DNA of 64,000 nucleotides from positions 124,001 to 188,000 of the forward strand of contig NZ_JAGYPI010000001.1 in the NCBI RefSeq assembly GCF_018343615.1, read 5' to 3'. Shown in pieces: positions 25,128 to 33,922 of this stretch; the first letter of the stretch is position 1; the number at the start of each line of letters is the position of its first letter. The translations under genes and the position numbers were made by a program. The notes below the pieces were generated by a model. The model had not been told where the DNA came from. It was given only the letters and a program-made list of their open reading frames with translations, and ran no database searches. Source of the DNA: Bacillus sp. FJAT-49736 (GTDB lineage: Bacteria; Bacillota; Bacilli; Bacillales; Bacillaceae_C).

Positions 25128-26579
25128 ATGCTATTAGATGGTCAGTATATACAAAGCATATATATCGATGGACAATGGTGCGATTCACATAATGGGCTGC
25201 GAGAAGATGTTATAAATCCTGCACAATTAATGAAAATTAAATCATTCTCCTATGGGAATGGTACAGATGCAAATATGGCCGTGCAAGCGGCTAAAGAGGC
25301 ATTATCAAAATGGGCAGGTCTAACGGCAAGGGAACGTTCTAATTATTTGTATGCTGCTTATTTATTAATGATGGAAAAACAGGAGAAATTGGCAAGAATC
25401 TTAACAAGTGAACAAGGAAAGCCACTCGCAGAAGCAAGAGGGGAAATTGCCTCTGCTGCAAGCTATTTACAATGGTATGCAGAGGAAGGTAATCGTGTAT
25501 ACGGTGAAATTATTCCTTCCTCTAATAAAGGGAAGAGACTATTAGTGATTCCACAGCCGATTGGTGTTGTCGCTGCTATTACTCCATGGAATTTCCCTAG
25601 CTCGATGATAACAAGAAAACTGGGTCCTGCACTTGCTGCTGGCTGTACAGTTGTTTTGAAGCCAGCAGAGCAAACTCCATTATCTGCCATTGAATTGGTG
25701 AAAATATTTGAAGAAGTGGGGATTCCGAAAGGTGTATTGAATCTTGTAACCGGTGACCCGGTTTCCATCGGAAAAGCCTTCATGGACAGCCCGGATGTGC
25801 GTCTAATTACTTTCACAGGTTCAACCGAGGTTGGAAAAATTTTAATGAAAGGCAGCGCTGATACTGTTAAAAAGCTCTCGTTGGAATTAGGGGGTCATGC
25901 ACCGATAGTGATTTTTGAGGATTCGGATTTAGAGCAAGCCGTTAACATGACCATTATGAGCAAATTTAGAAATTGCGGTCAAACATGTATTTGTGCTAAT
26001 CGCGTCTATGTACAGAAATCTATCCAAAAAAAGTATTTGGAGAAATTAATGGAACACATAGAATCGTTAAAAATTGGCGATGGTTTAGAAGATCAGGTGA
26101 ATATAGGACCTTTAATTGACGAAGATGCTTTATTAAAGGTCAAAAATCAATATGAGGATGCTATTTCGAAAGGCGCAGTTACTGCATTAGGCGGAAGAGT
26201 ACACAAGGAAGCACTAAATGGATTTTTTTACGAACCAACAGTATTAACAAATGTATCAAATGATATGAAAGTGATGAGTGAAGAAACATTTGGACCTCTC
26301 CTACCGGTAAAAACCTTTGAAACAGAAGAGGAGGTCATTCAGCTTGCAAATCATGACAGATACGGTCTTGCTGCTTATATATTTACAGAAAATATCAATC
26401 GCGCTATTAGAGTAATGGAAAAGCTAGAGTATGGAATTGTCGGTATTAATGACGTGTTTCCTGCAGTAGCAGAAGCTCCTTTTGGAGGAATGAAGCAATC
26501 GGGCCAAGGAAAAGAAGGCGGACGGGAAGGAATTATGGAATACGTTGAAATGAAATATGTATCGATGGGGGTTAAATAA
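25128..26579 (+). CDS. NAD(P)-dependent aldehyde dehydrogenase (semialdehyde type)
   Basis: 483-residue aldehyde dehydrogenase. It shows P-W-N-F-P-S-S-M, F-T-G-S-T-E-V-G-K, the general-base glutamate in L-E-L-G-G-H-A-P and the catalytic cysteine in N-C-G-Q-T-C-I-C-A-N-R, with P-F-G-G-M-K-Q-S-G near the end. This pattern is nearest the succinate/glutarate-semialdehyde dehydrogenases. ATG 25128 follows TTGGAG by 6 bp; an in-frame GTG at 25113 lies further up. It is not a PaaZ, because no MaoC-like hydratase domain is attached. Confidence 0.82.
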   Translation: MLLDGQYIQSIYIDGQWCDSHNGLREDVINPAQLMKIKSFSYGNGTDANMAVQAAKEALSKWAGLTARERSNYLYAAYLLMMEKQEKLARILTSEQGKPLAEARGEIASAASYLQWYAEEGNRVYGEIIPSSNKGKRLLVIPQPIGVVAAITPWNFPSSMITRKLGPALAAGCTVVLKPAEQTPLSAIELVKIFEEVGIPKGVLNLVTGDPVSIGKAFMDSPDVRLITFTGSTEVGKILMKGSADTVKKLSLELGGHAPIVIFEDSDLEQAVNMTIMSKFRNCGQTCICANRVYVQKSIQKKYLEKLMEHIESLKIGDGLEDQVNIGPLIDEDALLKVKNQYEDAISKGAVTALGGRVHKEALNGFFYEPTVLTNVSNDMKVMSEETFGPLLPVKTFETEEEVIQLANHDRYGLAAYIFTENINRAIRVMEKLEYGIVGINDVFPAVAEAPFGGMKQSGQGKEGGREGIMEYVEMKYVSMGVK

Positions 26580-26606
26580 TTTGAGCGTGAGCTGAGAAAT
26601 AAAAAA

Positions 26607-26629
26607 GAAAACGGCAAACTGCCGTTTTC
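26607..26629. terminator. Terminator between the aldehyde dehydrogenase and rluA-like genes
   Basis: GAAAACGGCA, loop AAC, TGCCGTTTTC. On the minus strand it is followed by a T-rich tract, so it mainly serves the pseudouridine-synthase gene, with probable activity both ways. Confidence 0.8.
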
Positions 26630-26644
26630 TCAAACGATTCAAAT

Positions 26645-27538
26645 TCAAAAAATCGGTGGATTATCTATAAATGGTGCAATACAATCGATTTTTTTATCCG
26701 TTAGCGGATGGATGAATGTTAATTTTCGCGCATGGAGAGCGGGTCTTTTAAAAATTGCTTTTCCCCCGTAAAGGACATCTCCTGCTAATGGATGACCTAT
26801 ATGACTGAGATGAACTCTAATTTGATGAGTTCTGCCAGTATCGAGTGAACATTCAATGAGCGAAAGTTTTTTTGTGGGAATAGTTTTTAATAATTTGATA
26901 TGTGTAATAGCATTTTGTCCTGTTTTCGATACTCTTCTTCTCGTTGGATGATGGCGGTCACGTCCGATAGGTAGGTTAATGATATCCGTACTTTTTGGGA
27001 TCAAACCTTGAACGAGTGCATTATATGTCCTTTTTATCAATCTTTCATTTAACATTCTATCAAGCATAGCATGGCTGAGGGCATGCTTGGCGAATAAAAT
27101 CGCTCCAGTCGTATCTTTATCAAGACGGTGTATATGGCGGACACGGCGGTGTTCGCCTTTTTGCAGAAGATGATAGGCAACAGCATTAGCCAACGTATGG
27201 GCTTGCCCCGCTTCATTCGGATGCGTCTCCATTCCAGCTGGTTTATTAGCAACGAGCAAATGCTCATCCTCATACAATACCCCTATATCATATTCTTCTG
27301 GAATGACCCCAAAATCCTCCTCTTGAAATAAGGCAATTTGTAAAACGTCGCCTATTTGGAGAGATCGTTCCCAATCTGCCGGGCTGTCATTTACCTTTAC
27401 ATGTTTTTCCATGCGAAATTGATGGGTCAATTTTTTGGGTGCTTTCCATACATCCCTGAAAAGCTGACCTACAGAGAGCTGATTCCATTTTTCCGAGATG
27501 GTTAATTCAAACCAATTATTATCATTATCCTTTTTCAT
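26645..27538 (-). CDS. yhcT: RluA-family pseudouridine synthase (YhcT-like)
   Basis: 297-residue pseudouridine synthase with the catalytic aspartate in H-R-L-D-K-D-T-T-G-A-I-L and a C-terminal R-T-H-Q-I-R-V-H-L-S-H-I-G-H-P block. Residues 1-70 are an S4-like RNA-binding region. The enzyme isomerises uridines in 23S rRNA or tRNA. Position next to YhcU matches B. subtilis yhcT-yhcU. Start at 27538 with AAAGGACT upstream. Confidence 0.85.
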   Translation of the reverse strand: MKKDNDNNWFELTISEKWNQLSVGQLFRDVWKAPKKLTHQFRMEKHVKVNDSPADWERSLQIGDVLQIALFQEEDFGVIPEEYDIGVLYEDEHLLVANKPAGMETHPNEAGQAHTLANAVAYHLLQKGEHRRVRHIHRLDKDTTGAILFAKHALSHAMLDRMLNERLIKRTYNALVQGLIPKSTDIINLPIGRDRHHPTRRRVSKTGQNAITHIKLLKTIPTKKLSLIECSLDTGRTHQIRVHLSHIGHPLAGDVLYGGKAIFKRPALHARKLTFIHPLTDKKIDCIAPFIDNPPIF

Positions 27539-27644
27539 ATGAAAGTCCTTTCACATGGTCATAATTACCACGGTCTAACTGCTTTTATCTATGTTATTCT
27601 TAACATAATTAGATGAGAGAATGTTTTATAAGGGTGGGTCACAA

Positions 27645-28049
27645 TTGAAGGTAGTTTTTGCATCAACACAACAACAGATAGAGAAAATAAAAGAACTAGC
27701 TGACTATATGTATTCATTTATTTTTCCGTTCTATTATGCTGATGATGATATTGATAATTTTAAAAAAATTAAAGTACTGCAAACCTCAAAGCACCACTTT
27801 GAATATTTTAGTACGTTAAAAGAAGCATATCAAGTCATTGCTAGCTTGCAAACCATTATTTCCATTTTAGAATATAAGTTAAATCATCCTATGGACACGA
27901 AATACGAAGAAATTTTCAACCATAACGTAGCTGTCCTAGAGGAATATGATATTTTCTTTCCATTTTATTATTCCCAGTTTATTGTGGACGTAAATGGAAA
28001 GGTTACTCTAAGTATATATAAAAAAGCTGCAAATGAGTTATTAATTTAA
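27645..28049 (+). CDS. yhcU: YhcU-like conserved protein (DUF5365)
   Basis: 134-residue protein of the kind found beside yhcT in Bacillus: K-V-V-F-A-S-T, then F-I-F-P-F-Y-Y-A-D-D-D-I and a helical C-terminus. No catalytic motif or membrane segment is visible and the function is unknown. TTG 27645 follows AAGGGTGGG at about 8 bp; an in-frame ATG at 27621 has no site. Confidence 0.7.
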   Translation: MKVVFASTQQQIEKIKELADYMYSFIFPFYYADDDIDNFKKIKVLQTSKHHFEYFSTLKEAYQVIASLQTIISILEYKLNHPMDTKYEEIFNHNVAVLEEYDIFFPFYYSQFIVDVNGKVTLSIYKKAANELLI

Positions 28050-28067
28050 TCATAAATAAAGGTAAGC

Positions 28068-28098
28068 AAACATCCGCTATTTGTGCGGGTGTTTTTTT
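28068..28098 (+). terminator. Terminator after yhcU
   Basis: AACATCCGC pairs with GCGGGTGTT (one G-T pair) followed by TTTTTT. Confidence 0.8.
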
Positions 28099-28219
28099 CA
28101 TAGTTTGGAATTATATTTTAAATAATTGTCTACGTTCAGCTCTGGCACTGACGTTTTTTGAGATTTCTCGACATTTTCTTTCATTGAATAAAAAAAATGA
28201 ATTCATTACTATTATAGTA

Positions 28220-28343
28220 AGGCTGTTTTCGTATAGTGTTATAATCCTAATAAATTCTTAGTTCGGACTATTTTTAAAAAAAGTTATTGGGTCGTACTAA
28301 GATTTTCCTCTAATATATGCAACATCGTTTAAGAAAAGAGCCT
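28220..28343. repeat. Dispersed intergenic repeat, copy B
   Basis: 124-bp segment between yhcU and pgcA that starts AGGCTGTTTTC and ends GAAAAGAGCCT, complementary at all but one position. It shares TTAAGAAAAGAGCCTTTA and ATCCTAATAAA with copy A at 9270-9433. Otherwise the 342-bp gap holds only the yhcU terminator and the pgcA ribosome-binding site. Confidence 0.5.
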
Positions 28344-28391
28344 TTAATAACTAGATAGATTATGGAAACACCCATACAAGGGGGAACATTT

Positions 28392-30119
28392 ATGTGGAAA
28401 AATACATACCTGCAATGGAAGCAGTATGAAGGTTTGGATCGAGAGCTGCGCACGCAGTTAGCTGAAATGGAAAAAAATACAGCAGATCTGGAGGATGCCT
28501 TTTACAAAAATTTGGAGTTTGGCACCGGTGGAATGCGCGGGGAATTAGGTCCAGGCACGAATAGAATGAATATTTATACAATCAGAAAGGCATCTGTTGG
28601 TCTTGCTCGTTACATAGAAGAGTTCGGTACAGAAGCAAAGCAGCGTGGAGTTGTCATTGCTTACGATTCCCGACACAAATCTCCGGAGTTTGCCATGGAG
28701 GCAGCTAAAACCTTGGCATCATATGGAATCCATGCATATGTATTTGAGGAGCTCCGGCCAACACCAGAATTGAGCTTCGCTGTTCGTTACCTGCATTCTT
28801 TCTCCGGAATAGTCATTACAGCAAGCCATAACCCGCCTGAATATAATGGTTATAAAGTATATGGTGAAGATGGTGCTCAGCTGCCGCCACATGAGGCGAA
28901 TAAGGTTATTTCCAAAGTGAATCAGGTGGGTAATGAACTGGAAATTCAAGTCGACCATGAAGATGGATTAAAATCTGCTGGTTTGATTACTATGATAGGT
29001 GAAAAAGTGGATCAAGCATACTTAAAGCAATTGTTCACAATTAGCGAACATCCTGAGCTTGCTAAGGAATCAGACATTCGCATTGTGTTTACTCCATTGC
29101 ACGGGACTGCCGAAAAGCCGCTAAAAAATGCTCTTGAAGCATTTGGGTATCGAAATGTTTTTATGGTGAAGGAGCAACAGAAACCTGATCCACAATTTTC
29201 AACGGTATCCTCACCGAATCCCGAAGAAAAAGCAGCATTTGAAATGGCGATCCAATATGGAGAAAAGTATGACGCTGATATTTTAATTGCCACCGACCCA
29301 GATGCGGACCGCTTAGGGATTGCTGTTAAGAATGAAAAAGGGGAATATGTTTTACTTACAGGAAATCAAACAGGTGCTGTTCTTTTGTATTATTTATTAT
29401 CACAAAAGGCAGAAAAAGGGGCTATTCCTAAAAACGGAAAAGTGTTTAAGACGATTGTAACGTCTGAAATTGGCAGGAAAATTGCAGAATCATTCCAAAT
29501 TCCTACGGAAGATGTTCTTACCGGCTTCAAATTTATTGGAGAAAAAATAAAGCAATATGAAGAATCGGGAGAGTACCAATTTATATTTGGTTACGAGGAA
29601 TCATTTGGCTATTTAATTGGGGATTTTGTCAGAGATAAAGATGCCATACAAGCTGCCTTATTAGCATGTGAGGCATGCGCCTACTATCAGAAACAAGGAA
29701 TGACATTGTATGATGCATTGCTCGAAATATATGAGCAATTTGGTTATTATCAGGAGGATCTTAAATCATTGACCTTAAAAGGGAAGGAAGGCGCAGAAAA
29801 AATCGAGCAATTATTAGAGCACTTTAGACTAGATCCCCCTGAAGAAATCAACCATTTGCAGCTTGCTGTTATCGAGGACTATAAAACAAGTAAAAGATGG
29901 GATAGGAAGCAGGATAAAACAGAAGAAATTGAATTGCCAAAATCCGATGTTTTAAAATATTATCTCGAGGATGGTTCCTGGATTTGTTTGCGTCCATCCG
30001 GAACAGAACCAAAGGTGAAGTTTTACTTTAGTGTAAATACAAAAAGCTTCGATGAAAGCAATATGAAGCTACAACAGTTAACAATGGCCTTTATGAAGTT
30101 AGTGGATTCTGCCCTGTAA
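28392..30119 (+). CDS. pgcA: Phosphoglucomutase / phosphomannomutase
   Basis: 575-residue alpha-D-phosphohexomutase, the length of B. subtilis PgcA. The phosphoserine loop is [13 protein letters not shown], metal binding is D-P-D-A-D-R-L, the sugar loop is G-Y-E-E-S-F-G-Y and the phosphate-binding loop [10 protein letters not shown]. It interconverts glucose-1-P and glucose-6-P for UDP-glucose, cell-wall and storage polymer synthesis. ATG 28392 has AAGGGGGAA upstream and is preferred to ATG 28362. Confidence 0.9.
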   Translation: MWKNTYLQWKQYEGLDRELRTQLAEMEKNTADLEDAFYKNLEFGTGGMRGELGPGTNRMNIYTIRKASVGLARYIEEFGTEAKQRGVVIAYDSRHKSPEFAMEAAKTLASYGIHAYVFEELRPTPELSFAVRYLHSFSGIVITASHNPPEYNGYKVYGEDGAQLPPHEANKVISKVNQVGNELEIQVDHEDGLKSAGLITMIGEKVDQAYLKQLFTISEHPELAKESDIRIVFTPLHGTAEKPLKNALEAFGYRNVFMVKEQQKPDPQFSTVSSPNPEEKAAFEMAIQYGEKYDADILIATDPDADRLGIAVKNEKGEYVLLTGNQTGAVLLYYLLSQKAEKGAIPKNGKVFKTIVTSEIGRKIAESFQIPTEDVLTGFKFIGEKIKQYEESGEYQFIFGYEESFGYLIGDFVRDKDAIQAALLACEACAYYQKQGMTLYDALLEIYEQFGYYQEDLKSLTLKGKEGAEKIEQLLEHFRLDPPEEINHLQLAVIEDYKTSKRWDRKQDKTEEIELPKSDVLKYYLEDGSWICLRPSGTEPKVKFYFSVNTKSFDESNMKLQQLTMAFMKLVDSAL

Positions 30120-30121
30120 AG

Positions 30122-30160
30122 CAAAAACGGCTTTTCTTTTGACAGAAAAGCCGTTTTTTA
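30122..30160. terminator. Terminator after pgcA
   Basis: AAAAACGGCTTTTCT pairs with AGAAAAGCCGTTTTT around TTTGAC; usable on both strands, as the next gene is convergent. Confidence 0.85.
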
Positions 30161-30161
30161 T

Positions 30162-30422
30162 TTAAGTCATATAGATATAAGCATGATGGTCGTCAAGTTC
30201 TGTCTGTTTTCCCACATCATTGGCATGGTCAATGTACCGAAGGAGGGAATACAAATTTCGTTCTATAACAGAATAATCATGTGAAAAGTGATAAGCATGT
30301 AATAAACGTTCTATTCGTTTTGAAAGCATATCATCTTTTGTTCTGACCATCAAAATTAGCAGATTATCCCACTGTGAACGATGAGTATAGTAAAGAGCAC
30401 GGTCGTAATCTACAATGTTCAC
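30162..30422 (-). CDS. yhdB: YhdB-like small protein
   Basis: 86-residue protein with Y-D-R-A-L-Y-Y-T-H-R-S-Q-W and L-L-H-A-Y-H-F-S-H-D-Y-S-V, the pattern of the Bacillus YhdB family (about 80 residues, function unknown). The gene neighbourhood (pgcA on one side, spoVR further on) is the same as around B. subtilis yhdB. GAGGGAAATT precedes the start. No signal peptide or membrane segment. Confidence 0.65.
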   Translation of the reverse strand: MNIVDYDRALYYTHRSQWDNLLILMVRTKDDMLSKRIERLLHAYHFSHDYSVIERNLYSLLRYIDHANDVGKQTELDDHHAYIYMT

Positions 30423-30805
30423 TTTAATTTCCCTCCCTCACTGCTGCATTTAACGGAATTTATATTCTGTCAAATGAAAGCTTCCCATTTAGGAGTTGTT
30501 TATAGTGTATGCAATGAAGCGAATTTGTGTCGCAGTAAAAGTTGGGGGAATTGGATTGGAAAATGCGAAAACAAGTAAGGATTTTCCATCGAGGAATATG
30601 ATAAAATAATTAATGGTAGTTTTCGTTATAGATTGTTGTTTTTCTTAGCTTAGGGCTGCTTTTCTTATGTACCAATAGTAAGCTGTTGCTCTGAACTCGC
30701 ATAAAGTTTATGAAATGAGCCTACAAACTGGAAAGGTGTTTTCATCCAATGTGATTTAATTCCTCTATATAACGACAATTGAATAAAAATGTAGGAGGAA
30801 TTAAT
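30423..30805. other. Intergenic region with a diverged copy of the dispersed repeat
   Basis: 383 bp without a convincing gene. About 30616-30722 begins GTTTTCGTTATAGATTGTTG and ends GAGCCT. It shares ATAGATTGTTG with copy A and CTTTTCTTA/ACCAATAG with the segment at 32008-32149, so it looks like a decayed member of the same repeat family. The AGGAGG site at 30793 belongs to the MFS gene. Confidence 0.4.
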
Positions 30806-32005
30806 TTGCGTTCAAAAGCCTTTCGTTATCTATGGGTCGGACAGTCCTTTGCAAATGCTGGTGATGTTCTATATATTGTGGCATTAATTGCTGCCATTTA
30901 TCAAACAACTGGATCAGCATTTCAGATGACATTAGTCCCTTTTGTTATTACCTTTTCTAAATTTATCAGCAGTGTAATTGCTCCGATATTACTGGATCGA
31001 TACACATTAAAACATTTATTGGCAACCTCACAGGCATTAAAAACTGTTTTAATGCTTTGTTTATTTTTAGTCGTATTAAAAAGCATTCCATTCATTTGGA
31101 TAGTCTTTTTATTAGCTGCTTTCATTGCTTTTTTAGACGGATGGGCGCTTCCTGCCTCCAATGCCCTTGTTCCATCCATTGTTAAAAGAGAAGAATTGAT
31201 GAAAACAAACGGATTTTTATCAACCTTAGAGCAATCGATACAATTCACCGGATGGGCAGCAGGAGGTATTGTCACTGCAATCATTCAGCCGGCGGGCACA
31301 TTAGGAATGACAACGCTTTTCTATATGATTAGCACATTTTTTATGTATAGTATCCCTTTTTATAATGAAAAATATAAAGGGAAATCAAGTCCGCAAAGTA
31401 TTACGAAATATATCGAGCAGCTCTCAGCAGGTTGGAAGGAATTGTGGAGCAATAAAATACTTCGGCAAATTCAGCTGATAAGCTGGGTGGAAACAATAGC
31501 GAGCGTTGTCTGGATAGCTGCCATCATGTACTTGTTTGTTCAAAAGCAGTTGCATGTTGGAGAAGAATGGTGGGGTTTTATCAATAGTGCTTTTATCGCA
31601 GGGCTAATTATTGCAAGCGTACTTTTGCTGAAATTTCATGGTTTTTACCGCATTTATCAAGCGAAAATATTGATCATATGCAGTATATGTACTGCTTGTG
31701 CAACATTTGCATTTGGAATAAATGATATTCCCGTACTTGCACTCGCATTATCTTTTGTTTTCGGTCTCTTTGACCAGCAAAAGGCAGTGATATTACAGAC
31801 GTTAATCCAAACAAAAACGGATGTGGAACGATTACCAAAGGTATATTCTGCTCAAGGAGCCATTACTACATTTACATTTGGAATTGTATCGCTGCTCTCA
31901 GGTACTGTTGTCGAGGTAGTTGGTGTCCGAAATATTTATATTATCGCCTCTATTCTACTGTTCATAAGTGTTTTTCCGGTATATTTATTAAGGAAAAATA
32001 TATAA
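30806..32005 (+). CDS. Major facilitator superfamily transporter
   Basis: 399-residue membrane protein with about twelve hydrophobic segments, beginning L-R-S-K-A-F-R-Y-L-W-V-G-Q-S-F-A, typical of the MFS_3/macrolide-efflux-like branch. L-D-R-Y in the first cytoplasmic loop region is consistent with MFS motif A. TTG 30806 follows AGGAGG by 7 bp; the upstream TTG at 30779 would include that site in the coding sequence. Substrate cannot be inferred. Stand-alone. Confidence 0.78.
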   Translation: MRSKAFRYLWVGQSFANAGDVLYIVALIAAIYQTTGSAFQMTLVPFVITFSKFISSVIAPILLDRYTLKHLLATSQALKTVLMLCLFLVVLKSIPFIWIVFLLAAFIAFLDGWALPASNALVPSIVKREELMKTNGFLSTLEQSIQFTGWAAGGIVTAIIQPAGTLGMTTLFYMISTFFMYSIPFYNEKYKGKSSPQSITKYIEQLSAGWKELWSNKILRQIQLISWVETIASVVWIAAIMYLFVQKQLHVGEEWWGFINSAFIAGLIIASVLLLKFHGFYRIYQAKILIICSICTACATFAFGINDIPVLALALSFVFGLFDQQKAVILQTLIQTKTDVERLPKVYSAQGAITTFTFGIVSLLSGTVVEVVGVRNIYIIASILLFISVFPVYLLRKNI

Positions 32006-32007
32006 AA

Positions 32008-32149
32008 AGGTTGTTATCGTATATTACTTTTCGTTTATTGTTCTCCATGAATTCGGGCATCTTTTCTTAAGATAATTATTTATTCTTCACTAATATAAGG
32101 ATGGATAAATGTTTTTTACCAATAGCACATGGGTTATAGAAAAGAGCCT
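32008..32149. repeat. Diverged dispersed-repeat segment, copy D
   Basis: Starts AGGTTGTTATCGTATA and ends AGAAAAGAGCCT, with CTTTTCTTAAG and ACCAATAG in the middle. It shares the GAAAAGAGCCT end with copies A and B and the inner motifs with the 30616-30722 segment. Confidence 0.35.
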
Positions 32150-32151
32150 AA

Positions 32152-32199
32152 AAAAAGCGAACTGATTGGCTAAAACCACTCAGTTCGCTATTTTTTTGT
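32152..32199. terminator. Terminator after the MFS gene
   Basis: AGCGAACTGA pairs with TCAGTTCGCT, with A-run before and TTTTTTT after. It is also placed to terminate the convergent small membrane gene, overlapping its last codons. Confidence 0.8.
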
Positions 32200-32466
32200 T
32201 AAGAATGCGGAAAAATATATAATTCCGGATGCAAAAAATAATCCCATATTTAACATCATCCAGCTTAAGGAAATATCAATGTCGAGTGTAGCCTTTTTGG
32301 AAACAATCAAATAAATAATCTCCGAAATTACCGCAATCAGAAAGGCAACTCCAAAAGGCAGAAATTTCTTTGCATGATTTTCCTTAAATAATTTAATGGA
32401 ATAACGTGAACCAATTACGGTCCCGACAATAAGTATGATTAAAACAACTATATAAAGCCACCACAT
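32188..32466 (-). CDS. Small membrane protein, unknown function
   Basis: 92-residue protein that starts with a hydrophobic segment (about 3-19), followed by a short basic loop and two further membrane spans (about 38-55 and 68-86). It has a strong GGAGG ribosome-binding site just before its ATG at 32466. I do not recognise a family. It lies divergently next to spoVR. Confidence 0.6.
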   Translation of the reverse strand: MWWLYIVVLIILIVGTVIGSRYSIKLFKENHAKKFLPFGVAFLIAVISEIIYLIVSKKATLDIDISLSWMMLNMGLFFASGIIYFSAFLTKK

Positions 32467-32625
32467 CTATTTTCAACCTCCTACCTAATACTAGCATACA
32501 TTATACCAATGGATAATGATAAATTAGGAAAGTTAATAATTGTACTACATGATTTCCGCTGTTTTTTCATACATTGTTGTAAGAGCATAATCCTTATAAC
32601 GATGTTGGTGAAAGGGGAGACGTGG

Positions 32626-33468
32626 ATGAATCCGGAAGAAAAGAAAGCTTTAGAAAAAGCAATATCGGAAATAACAGAGATAGCAAGTGGTTTTGGCCTG
32701 GATTTTTATCCGATGCGCTATGAAATATGTCCAGCAGATATTATCTACACATTTGGTGCTTATGGAATGCCAACACGCTTTTCCCATTGGAGTTTTGGAA
32801 AGCAGTTTTTTAAAATGAAGCTACATTATGATTTAGGTCTCAGCAAAATATACGAGCTTGTTATTAATTCCAATCCTTGTTATGCTTTTTTGCTTGACTC
32901 CAATTCATTAATTCAAAATAAGCTTATTGTCGCTCATGTTCTGGCGCATTGTGACTTTTTTAAAAATAATATACGTTTTCGAAATACAAAGCGGGATATG
33001 GTTGAAAGTATGGCGGCCACTGCTGAACGAATTCGCGCATATGAGATAAGATACGGCAAAGGAGAGGTAGAAACTTTTATTGATGCCGTTTTGTCCATTG
33101 AAGAGCATATTGATCCCTCCTTAATGAGACCAACCTTATCTTGGAGTACCGAGGAGGATGAATGGGAGGAGGAAGAGCGTCCAGCTTCAACACCTTATGA
33201 TGATTTATGGTCCATTGATGACCGAAATAAAAATACAATAAAGAAAAAGAAGAAAAAGAATTTCCCGCCGCAGCCTGAAAAGGACATTATGCTATTTATT
33301 GAACAATATAGCCGCGAGCTGACGGATTGGCAACGGGATATTATGACGATGATTCGTGAGGAAATGCTCTATTTCTGGCCGCAGCTGGAAACTAAAATCA
33401 TGAATGAAGGCTGGGCTTCGTATCGCATAGGTGTTAAAATAACCAGATTTAAGACAAATTATTTATAA
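32626..33468 (+). CDS. spoVR: SpoVR, N-terminal part, interrupted by the 24-kb element
   Basis: Stage V sporulation protein R is made in the mother cell and affects the spore cortex. This part starts at ATG 32626 after AAAGGGGAG and matches Spo[45 protein letters not shown] and [17 protein letters not shown]. At codon 266, Y (33421), the sequence leaves the family and reads 14 foreign residues to a stop at 33466-33468. About 209 C-terminal residues are found 24 kb away at 57365-57994. As it stands the protein is truncated at about 56% of normal length. Confidence 0.93.
   Translation: MNPEEKKALEKAISEITEIASGFGLDFYPMRYEICPADIIYTFGAYGMPTRFSHWSFGKQFFKMKLHYDLGLSKIYELVINSNPCYAFLLDSNSLIQNKLIVAHVLAHCDFFKNNIRFRNTKRDMVESMAATAERIRAYEIRYGKGEVETFIDAVLSIEEHIDPSLMRPTLSWSTEEDEWEEEERPASTPYDDLWSIDDRNKNTIKKKKKKNFPPQPEKDIMLFIEQYSRELTDWQRDIMTMIREEMLYFWPQLETKIMNEGWASYRIGVKITRFKTNYL
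33409..33440 (+). repeat. Left element junction (attL-like site)
   Basis: spoVR codons E-G-W-A-S include GGCTGGGC (33409-33416), then TTCG, then the element's inverted-repeat arm TATCGCATAGGTGTTAAAAT (33421-33440). The wider direct repeat with the right end is GA-n-GGCTGGGC-w-TC-k-TA. Confidence 0.85.
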
Positions 33469-33561
33469 AGAATATTTTGACCCATATTTTTGAGAAAGAT
33501 TTTACGAAAACATGAATAAATAATAGTTAAAGAAAAACTTTAATAACGAGGGGGATAAATT

Positions 33562-33774
33562 ATGAAGTGTTTTGTCTCAGCGTGTTGTTCAAAAAAAGAT
33601 TGTCAAAATAGGTCGCTTATGAATATAGTGCAAGCTATTTCAGAAGAGTCCGCTAGAATTGAGTTATCAAGATTGAAAACAAGCAAAGCACTAATACAAT
33701 GTAGGTTATGTGGAGAACCTTTAACTTATTATTTGAATTTTATTGAAGAAGATATTTGCGATTTGGGTATATAA
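33562..33774 (+). CDS. Small cysteine-containing protein at the left end of the element
   Basis: 70-residue protein, ATG with GAGGGGG upstream, followed directly by a terminator. Six cysteines (C3, C8, C9, C14, and C-R-L-C-G near residue 47) suggest metal binding. The C-terminal half, A-L-I-Q-C-R-L-C-G-E-P-L, resembles half of a zinc ribbon. No family recognised. It is the first gene inside the element. Confidence 0.6.
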   Translation: MKCFVSACCSKKDCQNRSLMNIVQAISEESARIELSRLKTSKALIQCRLCGEPLTYYLNFIEEDICDLGI

Positions 33775-33806
33775 AAAAGGACCCTCAAAAGAGGAATCCT
33801 TTTTTA
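33773..33806. terminator. Bidirectional terminator
   Basis: AAAAAAGGA-CCTC, loop AAAA, GAGG-A-TCCTTTTTT; good for both strands. On the minus strand it would also end the candidate small RNA started at 33880-33908. Confidence 0.8.
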
Positions 33807-33873
33807 TGCCTTACTCCAGGCACAAGTATGTAGTTTACTTCCTAGGGAACCCCCTAGACTAGTAGTAGTACTT
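33780..33873 (-). ncRNA. Candidate small RNA downstream of the PemK-like gene
   Basis: On the minus strand TTGACA (33908-33903) and TAAAAT (33885-33880) are separated by exactly 17 bp. The predicted ~95-nt transcript ends in the terminator at 33773-33806. It contains no ORF of note but has a perfect hairpin CTAGGG-GGTT-CCCTAG (33856-33841). It starts directly after the PemK-like stop codon. Function unknown; it could be an RNA partner of that gene. Confidence 0.4.
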
Positions 33874-33922
33874 GTTTACATTTTATTAGTATATTTAATT
33901 TCTGTCAATAGTTTTGTTTACT

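Noticed and set aside
25128-26579. PaaZ ring-opening enzyme
   Set aside because: It is a single-domain aldehyde dehydrogenase lacking the MaoC-like hydratase part and sits in a different operon.
30423-30578. 65-residue ORF between yhdB and the MFS gene
   Set aside because: No ribosome-binding site, no protein-like pattern, and overlaps the divergent upstream region of the yhdB-like gene.
32461-32625. Sigma-E promoter for spoVR
   Set aside because: CATACATT at 32495-32502 resembles a sigma-E -10, but I see no matching -35 at the proper distance, so I do not list it as a feature.
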